Assembly (NCBI RefSeq): GCF_007673775.1
Contig: NZ_VEAF01000001.1
Coordinates: 496,001 to 560,000, forward strand
DNA: 64,000 bases
DNA from: Curtobacterium sp. 9128
Lineage (GTDB): Bacteria; Actinomycetota; Actinomycetes; Actinomycetales; Microbacteriaceae
Reading direction: 5' to 3'
Shown one piece after another: positions 27,169 to 37,577 of the stretch; the stretch's first letter is position 1, and every line of letters begins with the position of its first letter. A program made the translations under genes and the position numbers. The notes beneath the pieces were generated by a model. That model searched no databases. It was not told the origin of the DNA and saw only the letters and a program-made list of their open reading frames with translations.

Positions 27169-27196
27169 CGCGTTCCCCGCCCACGGGTGGAACGCG
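27169..27196 (+). promoter_or_regulatory. Hairpin in the rpsT leader
   Basis: CGCGTTCC (27169-27176) pairs with GGAACGCG (27189-27196), and CCG/CGG inside the loop can extend it. S20 controls its own synthesis in other bacteria, so this could be its target; that is inference. Confidence 0.4.
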
Positions 27197-27264
27197 AGAC
27201 GACCAAGGGCCCCTCTACCCAGCGGTCGCACTCACCCGTACGAGACGAAGCAGGAGCACCACGC

Positions 27265-27525
27265 ATGGCGAACATCAAGTCGCAGATGAAGCGCATCAAG
27301 ACCAACCTGAAGGCCCAGGAGCGCAACAAGGCCTACAAGTCCGAGCTCAAGACGCTCATCCGCCACACCAACGAGGCCGTCTCGTCCGGCGACAAGGAGA
27401 AGGCTGCTGCCGCTCTGGTCACCGCGACGAAGAAGCTCGACAAGGCCGTGAGCAAGGGCGTCATCCACAAGAACCAGGCCGCGAACCGCAAGTCGGCCAT
27501 CGCGAAGAAGGTCGCTGCGCTCTGA
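27265..27525 (+). CDS. rpsT: 30S ribosomal protein S20
   Basis: An 86-residue, strongly basic ribosomal protein that binds 16S rRNA and stabilises the 30S body. The sequence [21 protein letters not shown] and the alanine/lysine-rich helices ending [15 protein letters not shown] are typical. GGAG lies eight bases before the ATG. It has its own promoter with a structured leader and a strong terminator, so it is a single-gene unit. Codon use is strongly biased to favoured codons, as expected for a highly expressed gene. Confidence 0.98.
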   Translation: MANIKSQMKRIKTNLKAQERNKAYKSELKTLIRHTNEAVSSGDKEKAAAALVTATKKLDKAVSKGVIHKNQAANRKSAIAKKVAAL

Positions 27526-27540
27526 CGCACTGATCCTCTC

Positions 27541-27573
27541 GGAGGCCCCGCACCGGCTCGGTGCGGGGCCTCC
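27541..27573 (+). terminator. rpsT terminator
   Basis: A perfect 15-base-pair stem, GGAGGCCCCGCACCG with CGGTGCGGGGCCTCC, around a three-base loop, begins 15 bases after the rpsT stop. A second short inverted repeat, GTTCCAC/GTGGAAC, follows at 27577-27594. The rest of the gap to holA holds a TCCGGACAC/GTGTCCGGA pair and a GGACAGGAGGCTCGG element at 27711-27725. Confidence 0.9.
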
Positions 27574-27731
27574 GTCGTTCCACGGGAGTGGAACGGTGAA
27601 CCGCGGTCCGGACACAGCACCGCGCATCGACACGGTGTCGTGTCCGGAACGCAGTGCAGTGGGCGTCTCGCGGCGACAGGGCCGCGGCCGGACGCCGGAC
27701 GCCGCCCGCCGGACAGGAGGCTCGGCTCGCC

Positions 27732-28751
27732 TCAGCGCTCCTCGCCGCGTCGGGCGATGGTGCGGACCATGACCTCGAGCGCGTAGTGCGCGTCGCGTGC
27801 GCCGCCCTTGACCGCCGTGTCCGCCTCGGCGATGCTGATGATCGCGTTCGCGAGCCCGGACTCGCTCCACCCGGCGACGTCGCGCTGTGCGCGCTGCACC
27901 TGCCACGGCGCCATGCCGAGCGCCGATGCCGCCTGGCCGCTGGAGCCCCGGAAGGCGCTGACCTTCGCCATCGTGCGGATCTTGCTCGCGAACGCGGCGA
28001 CGATCGGCACGGGGGCCTCGCCGGTCGCGAGGGCGTGCCGGAGTTCGACGATCGCCGGAGCCGATCGCCCCGCGAGCGCGATGTCGGCCACCTTGAAGGC
28101 GTTCGTCTCGACCCGACCGCCGTAGTACTTGTCGACGACCTTGTCCGTGATCTCCTGCGCTTCGTCGGCGAGGAGCTGCCGGCACGCCGCCGCGAGCTCG
28201 GCGAGGTCGTCCGCGAACGCCGCCACGAGCGTGCGCACGGCCGACGGGGCGATCTTCCGTCGAGCGGCGCGGAACTCGGCGTTCACGAAGTCGGCGCGGT
28301 CCGACTCCCGCTTGAGTTCGTCGCACTGCACCTCGATCCCACCGCCGACACCGCTGCGGATCGTGTCGAGGAGTTTCTTGCCGCGGACGCCCCCGCCGTG
28401 CCGCAGCACGATCGTGACGTCGTCCGCCGGTGCGCCGAGGTACGCGATGGTCTCGGTGATGAACGCGTCCGTGCACTTCTCGACGTTCGTGACCCGGACC
28501 AGTCGGGGCTCGCCGAACAGCGAGGGGCTGGCGAGCGTCGCCAGGACCCCCGGCGCGTACTGGTCTGCTTCGAGGTCGTGGACCTCGAGCGCGGGGTCCT
28601 CGCCGACGAGGAGGTCGCGCAGCATGCCTGTAGCCCGTTCCGCGAGGAAGGTCTCCGGCCCGGTGACGAGGACGACGGGCGCGGGACGGATGCCGGACCA
28701 CGGGACCTGGTCGATCTTCGCGGCGGCGCGCGCGGGCTTCTTGGCGGGCAT
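27732..28751 (-). CDS. holA: DNA polymerase III delta subunit
   Basis: The 339-residue clamp-loader delta subunit, which opens the beta sliding clamp. The N-terminal half has the AAA+-like fold with the conserved PVVLVTGPETFLAERA opening and EVHDLEADQYAPGVLATLASPSLFG segment. The C-terminal collar domain holds APVPIVAAFASKIRTM and DAHYALEVMVRTIAR. GGAAGG lies five bases before the ATG. The downstream location from comEA-comEC is the usual order in many bacteria. The comEC reading frame runs on through this gene in a different register (see finding). A TAGACT box 27 bases upstream could give it an independent promoter. Confidence 0.93.
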   Translation of the reverse strand: MPAKKPARAAAKIDQVPWSGIRPAPVVLVTGPETFLAERATGMLRDLLVGEDPALEVHDLEADQYAPGVLATLASPSLFGEPRLVRVTNVEKCTDAFITETIAYLGAPADDVTIVLRHGGGVRGKKLLDTIRSGVGGGIEVQCDELKRESDRADFVNAEFRAARRKIAPSAVRTLVAAFADDLAELAAACRQLLADEAQEITDKVVDKYYGGRVETNAFKVADIALAGRSAPAIVELRHALATGEAPVPIVAAFASKIRTMAKVSAFRGSSGQAASALGMAPWQVQRAQRDVAGWSESGLANAIISIAEADTAVKGGARDAHYALEVMVRTIARRGEER

Positions 28752-28780
28752 GCGTTCCTTCCGATGGTGCGCGTCCGAGT

Positions 28781-31110
28781 CTAGGGGCCACGTCCGACCC
28801 TGCGTCGGACGGCGTGCGCTCCGTCCACACCACCGGACTCCCGTTCGTTCCTGAGACGACGACGGTGCCCTGCTGGTCCGTGCGGAACGCGGTGGTCCCG
28901 GCGTCGGCGAGCATCCGCAGGGCCCGTTCGGTCGGGTGGCCGTAGGGGTTGTCGGCGCCGACGCCGATCAGTCCGACCCGGGCTGCGAGCTGCCGGTACA
29001 GGGTCGGGTCCTGGTCGGCGGACCCGTGGTGCGACACCTTCACGACGTCGATCGGTCCCCGCGGTGCCACCGTTCGGAGTCGTCGTTGCGCGTCGCGGTC
29101 GAGGTCCCCGAGGAACACACCGGACAGGCAGGGCGGACAGGACCCGTCGGCGTCGAGCTGCAGCACGATGCTCGCGTCGTTGCCCGCGGCGGTGGCACCG
29201 TGCCGCGGCCAGAGCACACGCCAGTGCACGCTGCCGAGTGTCCCCGCCGTTCGGTCGTCAGCGCGCCGGACGTCGACCCCGGCCGCGACGAGGCCACGGA
29301 CGACCGCGGCGTCGGCGGGACGGTCGACCGGGCCGGTGAGCGCGACGTCCACCTGCCCTGCGACCTCGTCGACGGCGCCGACGTGGTCACGGTCGAAGTG
29401 CGTGAGCATGAGGAGCTCGAGGTGACCGACCCCGAGCAGGTCGAGGCAGGAACGCAGGCGCTCCGGTTCGTCACCGACGTCGATGAGGGCGGTGCTCGTC
29501 CCGCTCCGGACCAGGACGGCGTCCCCCTGACCGACGTCGCACGCCACCACCGACCAGTTGCTCGGCACGCCGGCGCGGACGACCACCAGTGGGACGACGG
29601 CCGTACCCGCGCCGACCACGACGACGACCCCGGCGGCGAGGAGCAGTCGCCAGCGCGCAGCGGCGGGGACGAGCACGGCGACGGCGACGGCGGCGCTGAC
29701 CACGACGGCGGCTGCGACACCGACCAGGCCAGCCGGCCAGGGGACGGACGCGGCCGGGAGGGTCGCCGCTCCGCGTGCGACGACACCGATCGCGGATGCC
29801 GGCACCCACGCCACGGCCGCCAGCGCGGCAGCCCCGGCTGGCCACAGCGGCGCGAGGACGCAGGCGGCGAGCCCGACGACGGTCACGATCGGGGCGAAGG
29901 GCTCGGCGAGGAGGTTCGCCGGGACCGCGTACGTCGGCAGCGCGGCGGACAGCGGGACCGTCAGCGGCCAGCACGCCACCTGCGCCGCGACGGGCACGGC
30001 GACGGCAGCGGCCACCGGCCCCCACACGCGGCGTGCGAGCACTGCGGTGAGGGGTGGTCCGAGCACGACGATGCCGCTCGTCGCGAGGACCGACAGCCCG
30101 AACGCGAACGACCGGGAGAACCACGGGTCGACCACCAGCATGCCGATCACCGCGAGCGCGATCAGCGGAACGCCGCGCACCGGTCGACCGGCCAGGTGGA
30201 CGACCAGCACGACGACCGCCATCACCGTCGCGCGGAGGACGGACGGGTCCGGTCGCACGAGCACCACGAAGCCGAGCAAGAGCGCGACCGCAACGGCTGT
30301 CCTGATGGCGCGACCGAGGCCGATCGCCCGCCCGACCACGACGACGAGCGCCACGATCACGGCACAGTTCGATCCCGACACGGCAGTCAGGTGGGTCAGC
30401 GCACTCGTCTCCATCGCGGCCTCGGTGTCCGCATCGAGTCCGCTGCGGTCGCCGATGGCCAGTCCCCGCAGGAGCGCTGCGCCCGGTTCCGGCAGGCCCC
30501 GCGTGACGTCCACGAACGCGCGTCGGGTGTCGTCGGTCACCGCGAGGAGACCCGAGGGTGTCCCCACGGTCACGGATCCCCGGATGAAGAGCACGAAGGC
30601 CGTCGCCGACCCGGGTGTGTCCGGCTGCACGACGGCCCGGGCGGAGAGCCGACTCCCCGCGCCGACGGTGCGCTGGTGGTCGTGGTCGCGGTCGGGCACG
30701 ACCCGCACCGGGACGTGCAGTGGCGACGCCCCCGCGCCGACCGTGACCAGCGTCCCGACGACCGACCGGTCCCCCGGCGCGAGGTCACGGCCGAGGACGA
30801 CCTGCACCGCGACCGGCCCGCGCGGCGGCGACGCGAGCGCTGCCGGCGTCCGCTCCGCCGCACCGACCGCGACCGAGACCCCGACCAGGCCCACGAACAG
30901 CGCCGTCGCCACCGCGATCGAGGCGACCAGCCGGAGTCCGTCCGCCCGAGACCGGGCGAGCACGACGACGCCCACCACCGCCACGATCGCCGCGACGACG
31001 GAGACGCCCCAGGCCGCTGCGATGCTTCCGACGAGCACGGCCGACGCCGCCCACACGACCGCCGCGGGCGCACCCACCCGCAGGTCCGACCAGCCCACCG
31101 CGGCGGTCAC
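28781..31110 (-). CDS. comEC: ComEC/Rec2 DNA-uptake channel protein (3' end unresolved)
   Basis: Membrane channel for single-stranded DNA entry in transformation. About 780 recognisable residues: an N-terminal membrane region, the competence domain (TALTHLTAVSGSNCAVIVALV) with about ten helices, and a C-terminal metallo-beta-lactamase-like domain (LMLTHFDRDHVGAVDE, VVKVSHHGSADQD). The GTG at 31110 overlaps the comEA stop (GTGA). Homology ends near TAFRTDQQGTVVVS. No stop follows in frame: the frame stays open past holA to 27232. A TAG at 28783-28781 is out of frame by one base, so I end the gene there provisionally. A frameshift, or an error in the sequence, near the 3' end is likely. Confidence 0.8.
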
Positions 31111-31847
31111 ACGCGCACCCGCTCCCGGAGCTCGGCGAACCGGGCGTCGCCGATCCCGCTGACGTCGAGGAGGTCGTCGACCGCCGTGAACCGTCCGTGC
31201 TCGTCGCGCCACGCCAGGATCCGCCCGGCGAGCGCCGGACCGATGCCCGGCAGGGTCTCGAGCGCCGCCTGGTCGGCCGTGTTGAGGTCCACCACGGCGT
31301 CAGCGGCAGACGCCGAGCCCGGGCCGGCACCCGCGGCCGGAGCGCTGCCCGAGGCCGGCCCGTCGATCGCCTGCGGCACGTCGACCTCGCCGACACGCGG
31401 CACGTACAACCGCTCCCCGTCCACGAGTGGCCGCGCGAGGTTGAGCCGCGCCAGATCGGCGTCCGCGGCGGCTCCCCCGGCCGCCGCGAGCGCATCGGTC
31501 ACCCGACTCGTCGCCGGCAGCGTCTCGACCCCGGGACGCTCGACCGCCCCGAGCACGTGGACGACGACCGTTGGTGCGGCCGTTCCACCCGACCGGTCAG
31601 GAGTGCCGGACGGACCGGTCGAGTCCGGCGTGAGGGGCTGTCGACCGGCGGCTCCAGACCCCGAAGACCCCGCCCCCGACCCCGCAGAGCCCGGCCCCGA
31701 GCCCGGAACCGCTGGCGCCCCGGTCACCGTCGCCGTGGCTCCAGCACCACTCCGGACGGTCCCGACCAGCACCACGACGAGCGCGACCACGACGACGAGG
31801 CCCGCGAGGACCAGCGCGGCACGGGGCGTCAGGGCGAAGCGGGACAT
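31107..31847 (-). CDS. comEA: ComEA-like DNA-binding competence protein
   Basis: A 246-residue membrane-anchored DNA receptor. One membrane helix is at about 9-29 (ALVLAGLVVVVALVVVLVG). A Gly/Ser/Ala/Pro linker is followed by an SLBB domain (VVVHVLGAVERPGVETLP) and a C-terminal double helix-hairpin-helix DNA-binding domain (DLNTADQAALETLPGIGPALAGRI, split by the usual turns). Length and order match other actinobacterial ComEA. It is translationally coupled to comEC by GTGA. Together they suggest a transformation route, although pilus genes are not in the window. Confidence 0.93.
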   Translation of the reverse strand: MSRFALTPRAALVLAGLVVVVALVVVLVGTVRSGAGATATVTGAPAVPGSGPGSAGSGAGSSGSGAAGRQPLTPDSTGPSGTPDRSGGTAAPTVVVHVLGAVERPGVETLPATSRVTDALAAAGGAAADADLARLNLARPLVDGERLYVPRVGEVDVPQAIDGPASGSAPAAGAGPGSASAADAVVDLNTADQAALETLPGIGPALAGRILAWRDEHGRFTAVDDLLDVSGIGDARFAELRERVRV

Positions 31848-31944
31848 GGCACCAGACGCTAGGGAGCCCGGGAGGGCCGCATCGACCTCCGCGTGCGGAT
31901 GGTGGACGGATGCGCTCCGGGACCCCCCTGTGGAGAACCGACGC

Positions 31945-32520
31945 TCACCGGCGGCGGGACAGTCCGTTCTCCGCTCGGATCAGCCGGTTCTCCCGCCGTC
32001 GGTTCAGCACCCACAGGACGACACCGACCACGAGGACGGGAACGCCGAGCGCCGCCTGCCCGTGCGGCCACTGCGCGGCACCGAGGTACATGCACCCCAC
32101 CCAGGTCACACCGATGCCGACGGTCACCCACGCGAAGGCGACGGACGGCAGCGCGGCTCCGACGACGCGCCGGTGTCGCAGCAGGAGCAGGCTGCTGACG
32201 ACGACCACGAGGACCAGCGCGATCGGGACCGGCCAGGGCGCCGTGAAGTCCGGCCACCCGGTGGCGACGTTCGCGTACCGGTACTTCCCGTGCGCGGGTA
32301 CCGGGGGATGCGTGATCGATCCGCGGATCGACGCGAACAGGCCGAGCCCCACCGGCCAGAGCAGGCCGGCGATGCCGGTGACCAGCGCGGTGCGCTCGAA
32401 GCGGCGCCGTGCAACCCGTTCCGCCACGCCGAACGTCCGGGACGCTCGCGCGTCCGCGCGCACGACCGCGATCATCCGGCCACTACGACGCCGACGCCTG
32501 GCGTTCGAACGCTCCCCCAT
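31945..32520 (-). CDS. Four-helix membrane protein, unknown function
   Basis: I do not recognise a family. The 191-residue product starts with an Arg-rich cytoplasmic segment and has hydrophobic stretches near residues 50-70, 100-118, 125-147 and 158-176. The loop between the first two holds THPPVPAHGKYRYANVATGW, which may be extracytoplasmic. The start is taken as ATG 32520; ATG 32475 is also possible. The gene lies 30 bases after the lipoprotein gene on the same strand, so the two may be one operon. The 97 bases on to comEA hold no obvious hairpin. Confidence 0.65.
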   Translation of the reverse strand: MGERSNARRRRRSGRMIAVVRADARASRTFGVAERVARRRFERTALVTGIAGLLWPVGLGLFASIRGSITHPPVPAHGKYRYANVATGWPDFTAPWPVPIALVLVVVVSSLLLLRHRRVVGAALPSVAFAWVTVGIGVTWVGCMYLGAAQWPHGQAALGVPVLVVGVVLWVLNRRRENRLIRAENGLSRRR

Positions 32521-32550
32521 GGCAGACCATCCTGCCACCCGAGCGTGCGG

Positions 32551-33102
32551 TCACCGGTGACAGAGACCCCACCCGGTGATGGTCGCCGCGCCCGCGCCGT
32601 CGGTCGGGTAGGTGAACACGACCGTGGGGCTCCGTCCCGCCGCGCCGGTGGCGGTGATCGACGTGCTGTGTGCGTCGCGCGCCGCCTCGGTGATCGTGGT
32701 GAGGTGGTGCTCGCGGAACACGGCCCTGACCTGCTGCCGCACCGACGGCGTCACGACCTGCTGGTCGTCATGCAGGTGCACCTCGGACGAGAACCCCGTC
32801 GGGTCCTGGTCGTTCAGGCCCATCCACGTCGTCCCCTGGCACTCCCCGTCGTCGAGGTCGTCGACGGTGACGTCGTCGGCGGGTGCTCCGGTGGCGAGCT
32901 CCCAGCCCGGCCCGAGCACGTCGGTCAGGTCGTTCGCCGTGGCCAGCATCGTCGCGGTCGTCCGAGCGGCCGTCCGGTCGTCGACGTTCGCCGGGGCGGG
33001 CGTCCCGGAGCAGCCGGCGACCGCGACAGAGACGGAGACGGCCACCACGGCCGCCACCATCACGGCTCGATGACCACGCCGTGTGTTCCCCCGGTCCACC
33101 AT
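32551..33102 (-). CDS. Putative lipoprotein, unknown function
   Basis: A 183-residue exported protein. The signal peptide is RRGHRAVMVAAVVAVSVSVAVAGC, split at the lipobox VAGC (Cys31), so it should be lipid-anchored on the outer face of the membrane. The mature part is small and mixed in composition, with two further cysteines (CQGTTW and GLCHR) that may pair. This resembles sensor-domain-like lipoproteins of actinobacteria, without a firm match. The start could be ATG 33102 or GTG 33099; TACCCT lies six bases before the GTG, the spacing of a leaderless promoter. It probably shares a transcript with the membrane-protein gene downstream. Confidence 0.72.
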   Translation of the reverse strand: MVDRGNTRRGHRAVMVAAVVAVSVSVAVAGCSGTPAPANVDDRTAARTTATMLATANDLTDVLGPGWELATGAPADDVTVDDLDDGECQGTTWMGLNDQDPTGFSSEVHLHDDQQVVTPSVRQQVRAVFREHHLTTITEAARDAHSTSITATGAAGRSPTVVFTYPTDGAGAATITGWGLCHR

Positions 33103-33180
33103 TCCAGGGTAACCCCGTCGTTCCGCTCCAGGTCCGCTCACCCCGACGCACGCACCGACGCCAGACCGCCACCGGCACAC

Positions 33181-33211
33181 CGCGGGGCCCGGCCGACCGA
33201 CCGGCCCCGCG
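33181..33211 (-). terminator. leuS terminator
   Basis: CGCGGGGCC (33181-33189) and GGCCCCGCG (33203-33211) form a nine-base-pair GC stem with a 13-base loop, beginning five bases past the leuS stop. Confidence 0.7.
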
Positions 33212-33216
33212 TGCGA

Positions 33217-35757
33217 TCAGCCCTTGATCGCGATGTTCACCAGCTTCGGCGCCCGCACGATGACCTTCACGACCTCCCGGTCGCCGATGTACCGCTGCAC
33301 GTTCGCCGAGGACCGCGCGAGCGCCTCGAGCTCGTCCGGCTCGATCGACTTCGACACCTCGAACGAGTCGCGCACCTTCCCGTTGACCTGGACCACGGCG
33401 GTCAGGGTCTCCTGCACGAGGAGCGTCGGGTCCGCCTTCCGCCAGCCGTACGTGGCGACGGAGCCCTCGTAGCCGAGCTTCTCCCACATCTCTTCGCCCG
33501 CGTACGGCGCGAACACGCTGAGGCCCAACGCGACGGTCTCGACGGCCTCGCGGACCGCGGGGTCGCCTGCACCGGGACCGCTGTCGATGGCCTTCCGGGT
33601 GACGTTGACGAGGTCCATCAGCCGCGCGATCACGACGTTGAACTTGAAGGACTCCATCAGCCCCGGCGCGTCCGCGAGGAACCGGTGCGTCACCTGGCGC
33701 AACGCACGGTCGCCGTCGGCCCAGACAGTGTCCGGGGTGGACGTGACGTCGGTGGCGAGACGGTAGGCGCGGGCCAGGAAGCGTGCGGAGGCCGCCGGCG
33801 AGACGTCCTCCCAGTTGATGTCGTCCTCCGGCGGGCCGGCGAAGCCCATCACCAGGCGGATGGCGTCGACACCGTGCGCGTCGAGCTCGTCACCGAGCGA
33901 GACACCGCCCTTCGACTTCGACATCTTGGAGCCGCCGGAGAGCACCATGCCCTGGTTGAGCAGCGCCGAGAACGGCTCCGTGAAGTCGAGGTAGCCGAGG
34001 TCGAACAGCACCTTCGTGACGAAGCGTGCGTAGAGCAGGTGCAGGATCGCGTGCTCGACACCGCCGATGTACTGGTCGACGGGCGCCCACTTGTTCACGA
34101 GCGCCGGGTCGAAGGCCTGCGTGTCGTCGTTCGCCGACAGGAAGCGCAGGAAGTACCAGGACGAGTCGACGAACGTGTCCATCGTGTCGGCGTCGCGCTT
34201 GGCGGGCGACCCGTCGACGGGGTTCGGCACGTTCACCCAGTCGGTGGCGCCGCCGAGGGGCGAGGTGCCCTTCGGCTTGAGGTCGAGTCCCTCGGTCGGG
34301 GGCAGCACCACGGGCAGCTGGTCCTCCGGCACCGGGTACTCGGTGCCGTCTTCGCCGTGGATGATCGGGATCGGGGTGCCCCAGAAGCGCTGGCGGGAGA
34401 TGAGCCAGTCACGCAGGCGGTACGTCTTCGCCGCGCGCCCGGTGCCCCGCTCGTCGAGGAGCGAGATCGCGGCCGTGATGGCGTGCTGCTTCGACATGCC
34501 GTCGAGCGGGCCGGAGTTGATCATCCGTCCCTGCCCGGTGAGCGCCTGACCGGTGGACACCGGGTCCAGGGCGGGCAGCTCCATGTCGTCGGTGATCACC
34601 GGGATCGCGCCGGTGACCGGCTGGTTCGTGTCGACGACGACCTTCACCGGCAGGTCGAAGGCCCGGGCGAAGTCCAGGTCGCGCTGGTCGTGCGCGGGCA
34701 CCGCCATCACGGCACCGTGGCCGTAGTCCGCCAGCACGTAGTCGGCCGCCCAGATCGGCAGGCGCTCGCCGGTGAGCGGGTGGATCGCGAACCGGTCCAG
34801 GGGCACGCCGGTCTTCGGGCGGTCCGCGTTCTGCCGGTCGATCTCGGAGGTCTTCTGCGTCGCGACGAGGTAGTCCTCGAACGCGGCACGCACCTCGGGC
34901 GAGGCCGTGGCGACGAGCGACGCCGCCAGGTCGGAGTCGGGCGCCACGACGAGGAACGTCACACCGTGGATGGTGTCCGGACGGGTCGTGAACACCGTCA
35001 CGGGCTCGTCACGACCCTCGATGACGAAGTCGACGTCGGCACCGACGGAACGACCGATCCAGTTGCGCTGCATCGCCAGGACCTTCGCGGGCCAGCGCCC
35101 CTCCAGCTGGTTGAGGTCGTCGAGCAGCCGGTCCGCGTAGTCGGTGATCTTGAAGTACCACTGCGTGAGCTTCTTCTTCACGACGACGGCACCGGAGCGG
35201 TCGGATGTGCCGTCCGGCAGGACCTGCTCGTTCGCCAGGACGGTCTGGTCCACCGGGTCCCAGTTGACCCAGCTGTCCTTCCGGTACGCCAGGCCCTTCT
35301 CGTACATCTTGAGGAACAGCCACTGGTTCCACTTGTAGTACTCGGGGTCGGAGGTGTGGATCTCCGTCGTCCAGTCGAAGGACGGTGCGTACCGCTTGAA
35401 GGACGCCTTCTGCTGCGCGATGTTCGCGTAGGTCCAGTCCTTCGGGTCCACCCCGCGCTTGATCGCCGCGTTCTCGGCCGGCAGGCCGAAGGAGTCCCAA
35501 CCGATCGGGTGGAGCACGTTGAAGCCCTGCTGCCGCCAGTAGCGCGCGACGAAGTCACCGAGCGCCCAGTTCTCGGCGTGCCCCATGTGCAGGTCGCCGG
35601 ACGGGTACGGGAACATCTCGAGGATGTACTTCCGGGGACGGCGGTCCTCGGGGTCGACGGTGAAGAGCCCGAGCTCCTCCCACCGCCCCTGCCACTTGTC
35701 CTGGATGCGCCGGAAGTCGTAGGTGTGCGGGTCCTCGACGTGCTGCTCGATGGTCAC
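33217..35757 (-). CDS. leuS: Leucyl-tRNA synthetase
   Basis: Class I synthetase that charges tRNA-Leu. The 846-residue enzyme has the HIGH-type motif HMGH at 57-60, the CP1 editing domain (with the [16 protein letters not shown] signature), the KMSKS loop at 611-615 and an anticodon-binding domain. It ends with [18 protein letters not shown], as in the bacterial type. The start is GTG 35757 ([15 protein letters not shown]); GAGAG lies upstream. The 131-base leader has an inverted repeat and a TAATCT -10 box. It is a separate unit with a terminator of its own. LeuS supplies the charged tRNA that the leuA attenuator senses. Confidence 0.97.
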   Translation of the reverse strand: MTIEQHVEDPHTYDFRRIQDKWQGRWEELGLFTVDPEDRRPRKYILEMFPYPSGDLHMGHAENWALGDFVARYWRQQGFNVLHPIGWDSFGLPAENAAIKRGVDPKDWTYANIAQQKASFKRYAPSFDWTTEIHTSDPEYYKWNQWLFLKMYEKGLAYRKDSWVNWDPVDQTVLANEQVLPDGTSDRSGAVVVKKKLTQWYFKITDYADRLLDDLNQLEGRWPAKVLAMQRNWIGRSVGADVDFVIEGRDEPVTVFTTRPDTIHGVTFLVVAPDSDLAASLVATASPEVRAAFEDYLVATQKTSEIDRQNADRPKTGVPLDRFAIHPLTGERLPIWAADYVLADYGHGAVMAVPAHDQRDLDFARAFDLPVKVVVDTNQPVTGAIPVITDDMELPALDPVSTGQALTGQGRMINSGPLDGMSKQHAITAAISLLDERGTGRAAKTYRLRDWLISRQRFWGTPIPIIHGEDGTEYPVPEDQLPVVLPPTEGLDLKPKGTSPLGGATDWVNVPNPVDGSPAKRDADTMDTFVDSSWYFLRFLSANDDTQAFDPALVNKWAPVDQYIGGVEHAILHLLYARFVTKVLFDLGYLDFTEPFSALLNQGMVLSGGSKMSKSKGGVSLGDELDAHGVDAIRLVMGFAGPPEDDINWEDVSPAASARFLARAYRLATDVTSTPDTVWADGDRALRQVTHRFLADAPGLMESFKFNVVIARLMDLVNVTRKAIDSGPGAGDPAVREAVETVALGLSVFAPYAGEEMWEKLGYEGSVATYGWRKADPTLLVQETLTAVVQVNGKVRDSFEVSKSIEPDELEALARSSANVQRYIGDREVVKVIVRAPKLVNIAIKG

Positions 35758-35783
35758 GGAACTCTCAATCGGTCGGGATGCGC

Positions 35784-35836
35784 CGGTCTGGAGGCGCGTG
35801 GAACGTCCGTCGGACGTGTTCCGGTCCTCAAGATTA
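35784..35836 (-). promoter_or_regulatory. leuS leader: -10 box, inverted repeat and GGAGGC element
   Basis: On the minus strand TAATCT (35836-35831) is a likely -10 box about 73 bases before the GTG. GGAACACGTCCG and CGGACGTTCC (35822-35800) form a hairpin in the leader, followed by a CGCGCCTCCAGACCG element (35798-35784). I see no T-box. Confidence 0.45.
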
Positions 35837-35888
35837 CAAGGCACGGGCCCCACTCGCGGACGGCCAGGAGCGAACGTCACGGGGATGG

Positions 35889-37577
35889 TCAGGCCACGAT
35901 GCGGCCGTCCCGCATCCGGATCGTCCGGTCGACCAGGTCGGCGGCCACCGGCACGTGTGACACGACCACGACGGTCCGCCCGGCGGCACGGGCGGTGGAC
36001 ACGAGGTCCCGGAGGACGGCACCGCCGAGATCGGGGTCGATGTCGGCCGTCGGCTCGTCGAGGACGAGCACCGGGAAGGCGTGCAGGAGCGCCCGGGCGA
36101 GTGCGAGCCGGTGCGCCTGCCCGCCGGAGACCAGGCCGCCCCGCTCCCCCACCCCCGCGTCGAGACCACCGCGCCGTTCGACCCACGAGCGCAGGCCGAC
36201 CCGGTCGAGCACGGCCAGCAGCTCGTCGTCACCGGCGGTGTCGCGCGCGAAGAGCAGGTTCTGCCGGATGGACTGGTCGAACACGAACGGGTCCTGCTCG
36301 ATCAGCCCGACCCGCGCGCGCACCGCGTCCGGGTGCATCGTCCGCGCCTCGACCCCGTCGATCGTGTAGCTGCCCCGGTGGTCGACGAACCGCACGAGCG
36401 CGTCGACGAGCGTCGACTTGCCTGCGCCGCTCGGGCCCTCGACCACGACGACCTCGCCGGGGGCCAGGTCGAACGACACGTCCTCGACCGCGGCCGTCGC
36501 GGCGCCGGGCCACTGCACCGTCATCCCGCGGACCGACACCGTCACGGGTCCGTCCACGACGAGTGCGGCGGGGTCGGCGTCCTCGTCGGGCTCGGCGACG
36601 ATGCCCGTCGGGGTCTCCGCGGGGACGACCCGCTCGACGCGGTCGGCGGCGGCACGGACACGACGGAGGGTCAGGACCGCGAGCGGGACCCCGCCGACGA
36701 CCTCGAACAGCGCCAGCGGGACGAAGACCGCCAGGACCCAGAGCGGACCGTCGAGGGCACCGGCGGCCACGACCGGGGCGCCGACGGCGAGGATCCCGAT
36801 GACGGCGGCGCCACCGATGAGTCCGACGAGGGCTCCCACGAGGGACTCGACCGTGGCCCGGCGTCGCACCGCCCTGGTGACCCGGGCGTCGAGGGCAGCG
36901 ATGCGGCCGAGCCGCTCGTCGAGGGTGCCGTACGCGGCGAAGACGTCGAGCGTCCGGACGGTGTCGAGCACCAGGTCGGCCACCCGCCCGCGCTCCGCGG
37001 CGGTCTCCGCGTCGCTGCGCCGCGCGATGGACGCGGTGACGACCGAGCCGAGCACGGCCGCGACGCCGAGCGCGACGAGGAGGACGACGGCCGCCGGCAC
37101 GGAGACGAGCGCCACGGCCACGACGGAGAGCGCCGCGGTGACGCCCGCGGTGACCAGCGGCCCGACGACGCGGATCGGCAGGTCCTGCAACCGGTCGGTG
37201 TCGGTGACGAGCCGGGTCATGAGGTCGCCGCGACCGGTCGTGCCGAGGCCGGCCGGCGCGACGGAGGCGAGGCGTCGGTACATCTCGGTGCGGACGACCG
37301 CCAGCTGCCGGAACGACGCGTCGTGCCCGGCGAGCCGGTCGACGTAGCGGAGGGCCGCCCGCCCGAGCGCGAACGCCCGCACCCCGACCATCACGAGCGT
37401 CAGGTAGAGGATCGGCGGGTGTTCGGCAGCCCGCGTGATGAGGTAGCCGCTCGCGGCCAGCAGCGCCACGGCGCACAGCGCGCTCAGGGAGCCGGCGGCG
37501 ACCGCGCGCCACCACCCGGCACCGCGCGGCATGGCGAGCCGGAGGACGGACGCGTCCCGAGCCTCCAGGCCGCTCAT
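35889..37577 (-). CDS. cydC: Cytochrome bd assembly ABC exporter, CydC
   Basis: Half of the heterodimeric CydDC exporter, which is needed to assemble the heme d oxidase and exports cysteine or glutathione in E. coli. The 562-residue protein has six membrane helices in the first 320 residues and a C-terminal ATPase. Walker A is GPSGAGKST, the signature is [16 protein letters not shown] and Walker B is [10 protein letters not shown]. The signature (VSGGQ) departs slightly from LSGGQ. Its ATG overlaps the cydD stop (ATGA). It is last in a cydA-cydB-cydD-cydC operon; the GGAGGC element in the leuS leader follows its stop by about 90 bases. Confidence 0.93.
   Translation of the reverse strand: MSGLEARDASVLRLAMPRGAGWWRAVAAGSLSALCAVALLAASGYLITRAAEHPPILYLTLVMVGVRAFALGRAALRYVDRLAGHDASFRQLAVVRTEMYRRLASVAPAGLGTTGRGDLMTRLVTDTDRLQDLPIRVVGPLVTAGVTAALSVVAVALVSVPAAVVLLVALGVAAVLGSVVTASIARRSDAETAAERGRVADLVLDTVRTLDVFAAYGTLDERLGRIAALDARVTRAVRRRATVESLVGALVGLIGGAAVIGILAVGAPVVAAGALDGPLWVLAVFVPLALFEVVGGVPLAVLTLRRVRAAADRVERVVPAETPTGIVAEPDEDADPAALVVDGPVTVSVRGMTVQWPGAATAAVEDVSFDLAPGEVVVVEGPSGAGKSTLVDALVRFVDHRGSYTIDGVEARTMHPDAVRARVGLIEQDPFVFDQSIRQNLLFARDTAGDDELLAVLDRVGLRSWVERRGGLDAGVGERGGLVSGGQAHRLALARALLHAFPVLVLDEPTADIDPDLGGAVLRDLVSTARAAGRTVVVVSHVPVAADLVDRTIRMRDGRIVA

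Noticed and set aside
28936..36369. A 2,477-codon open frame on the plus strand opposite comEC, comEA and leuS
   Set aside because: It is rich in Arg, Gly, Asp and Val with no recognisable domain, and lies opposite well-supported genes. Long antisense frames are common where GC is very high because stop codons are rare.
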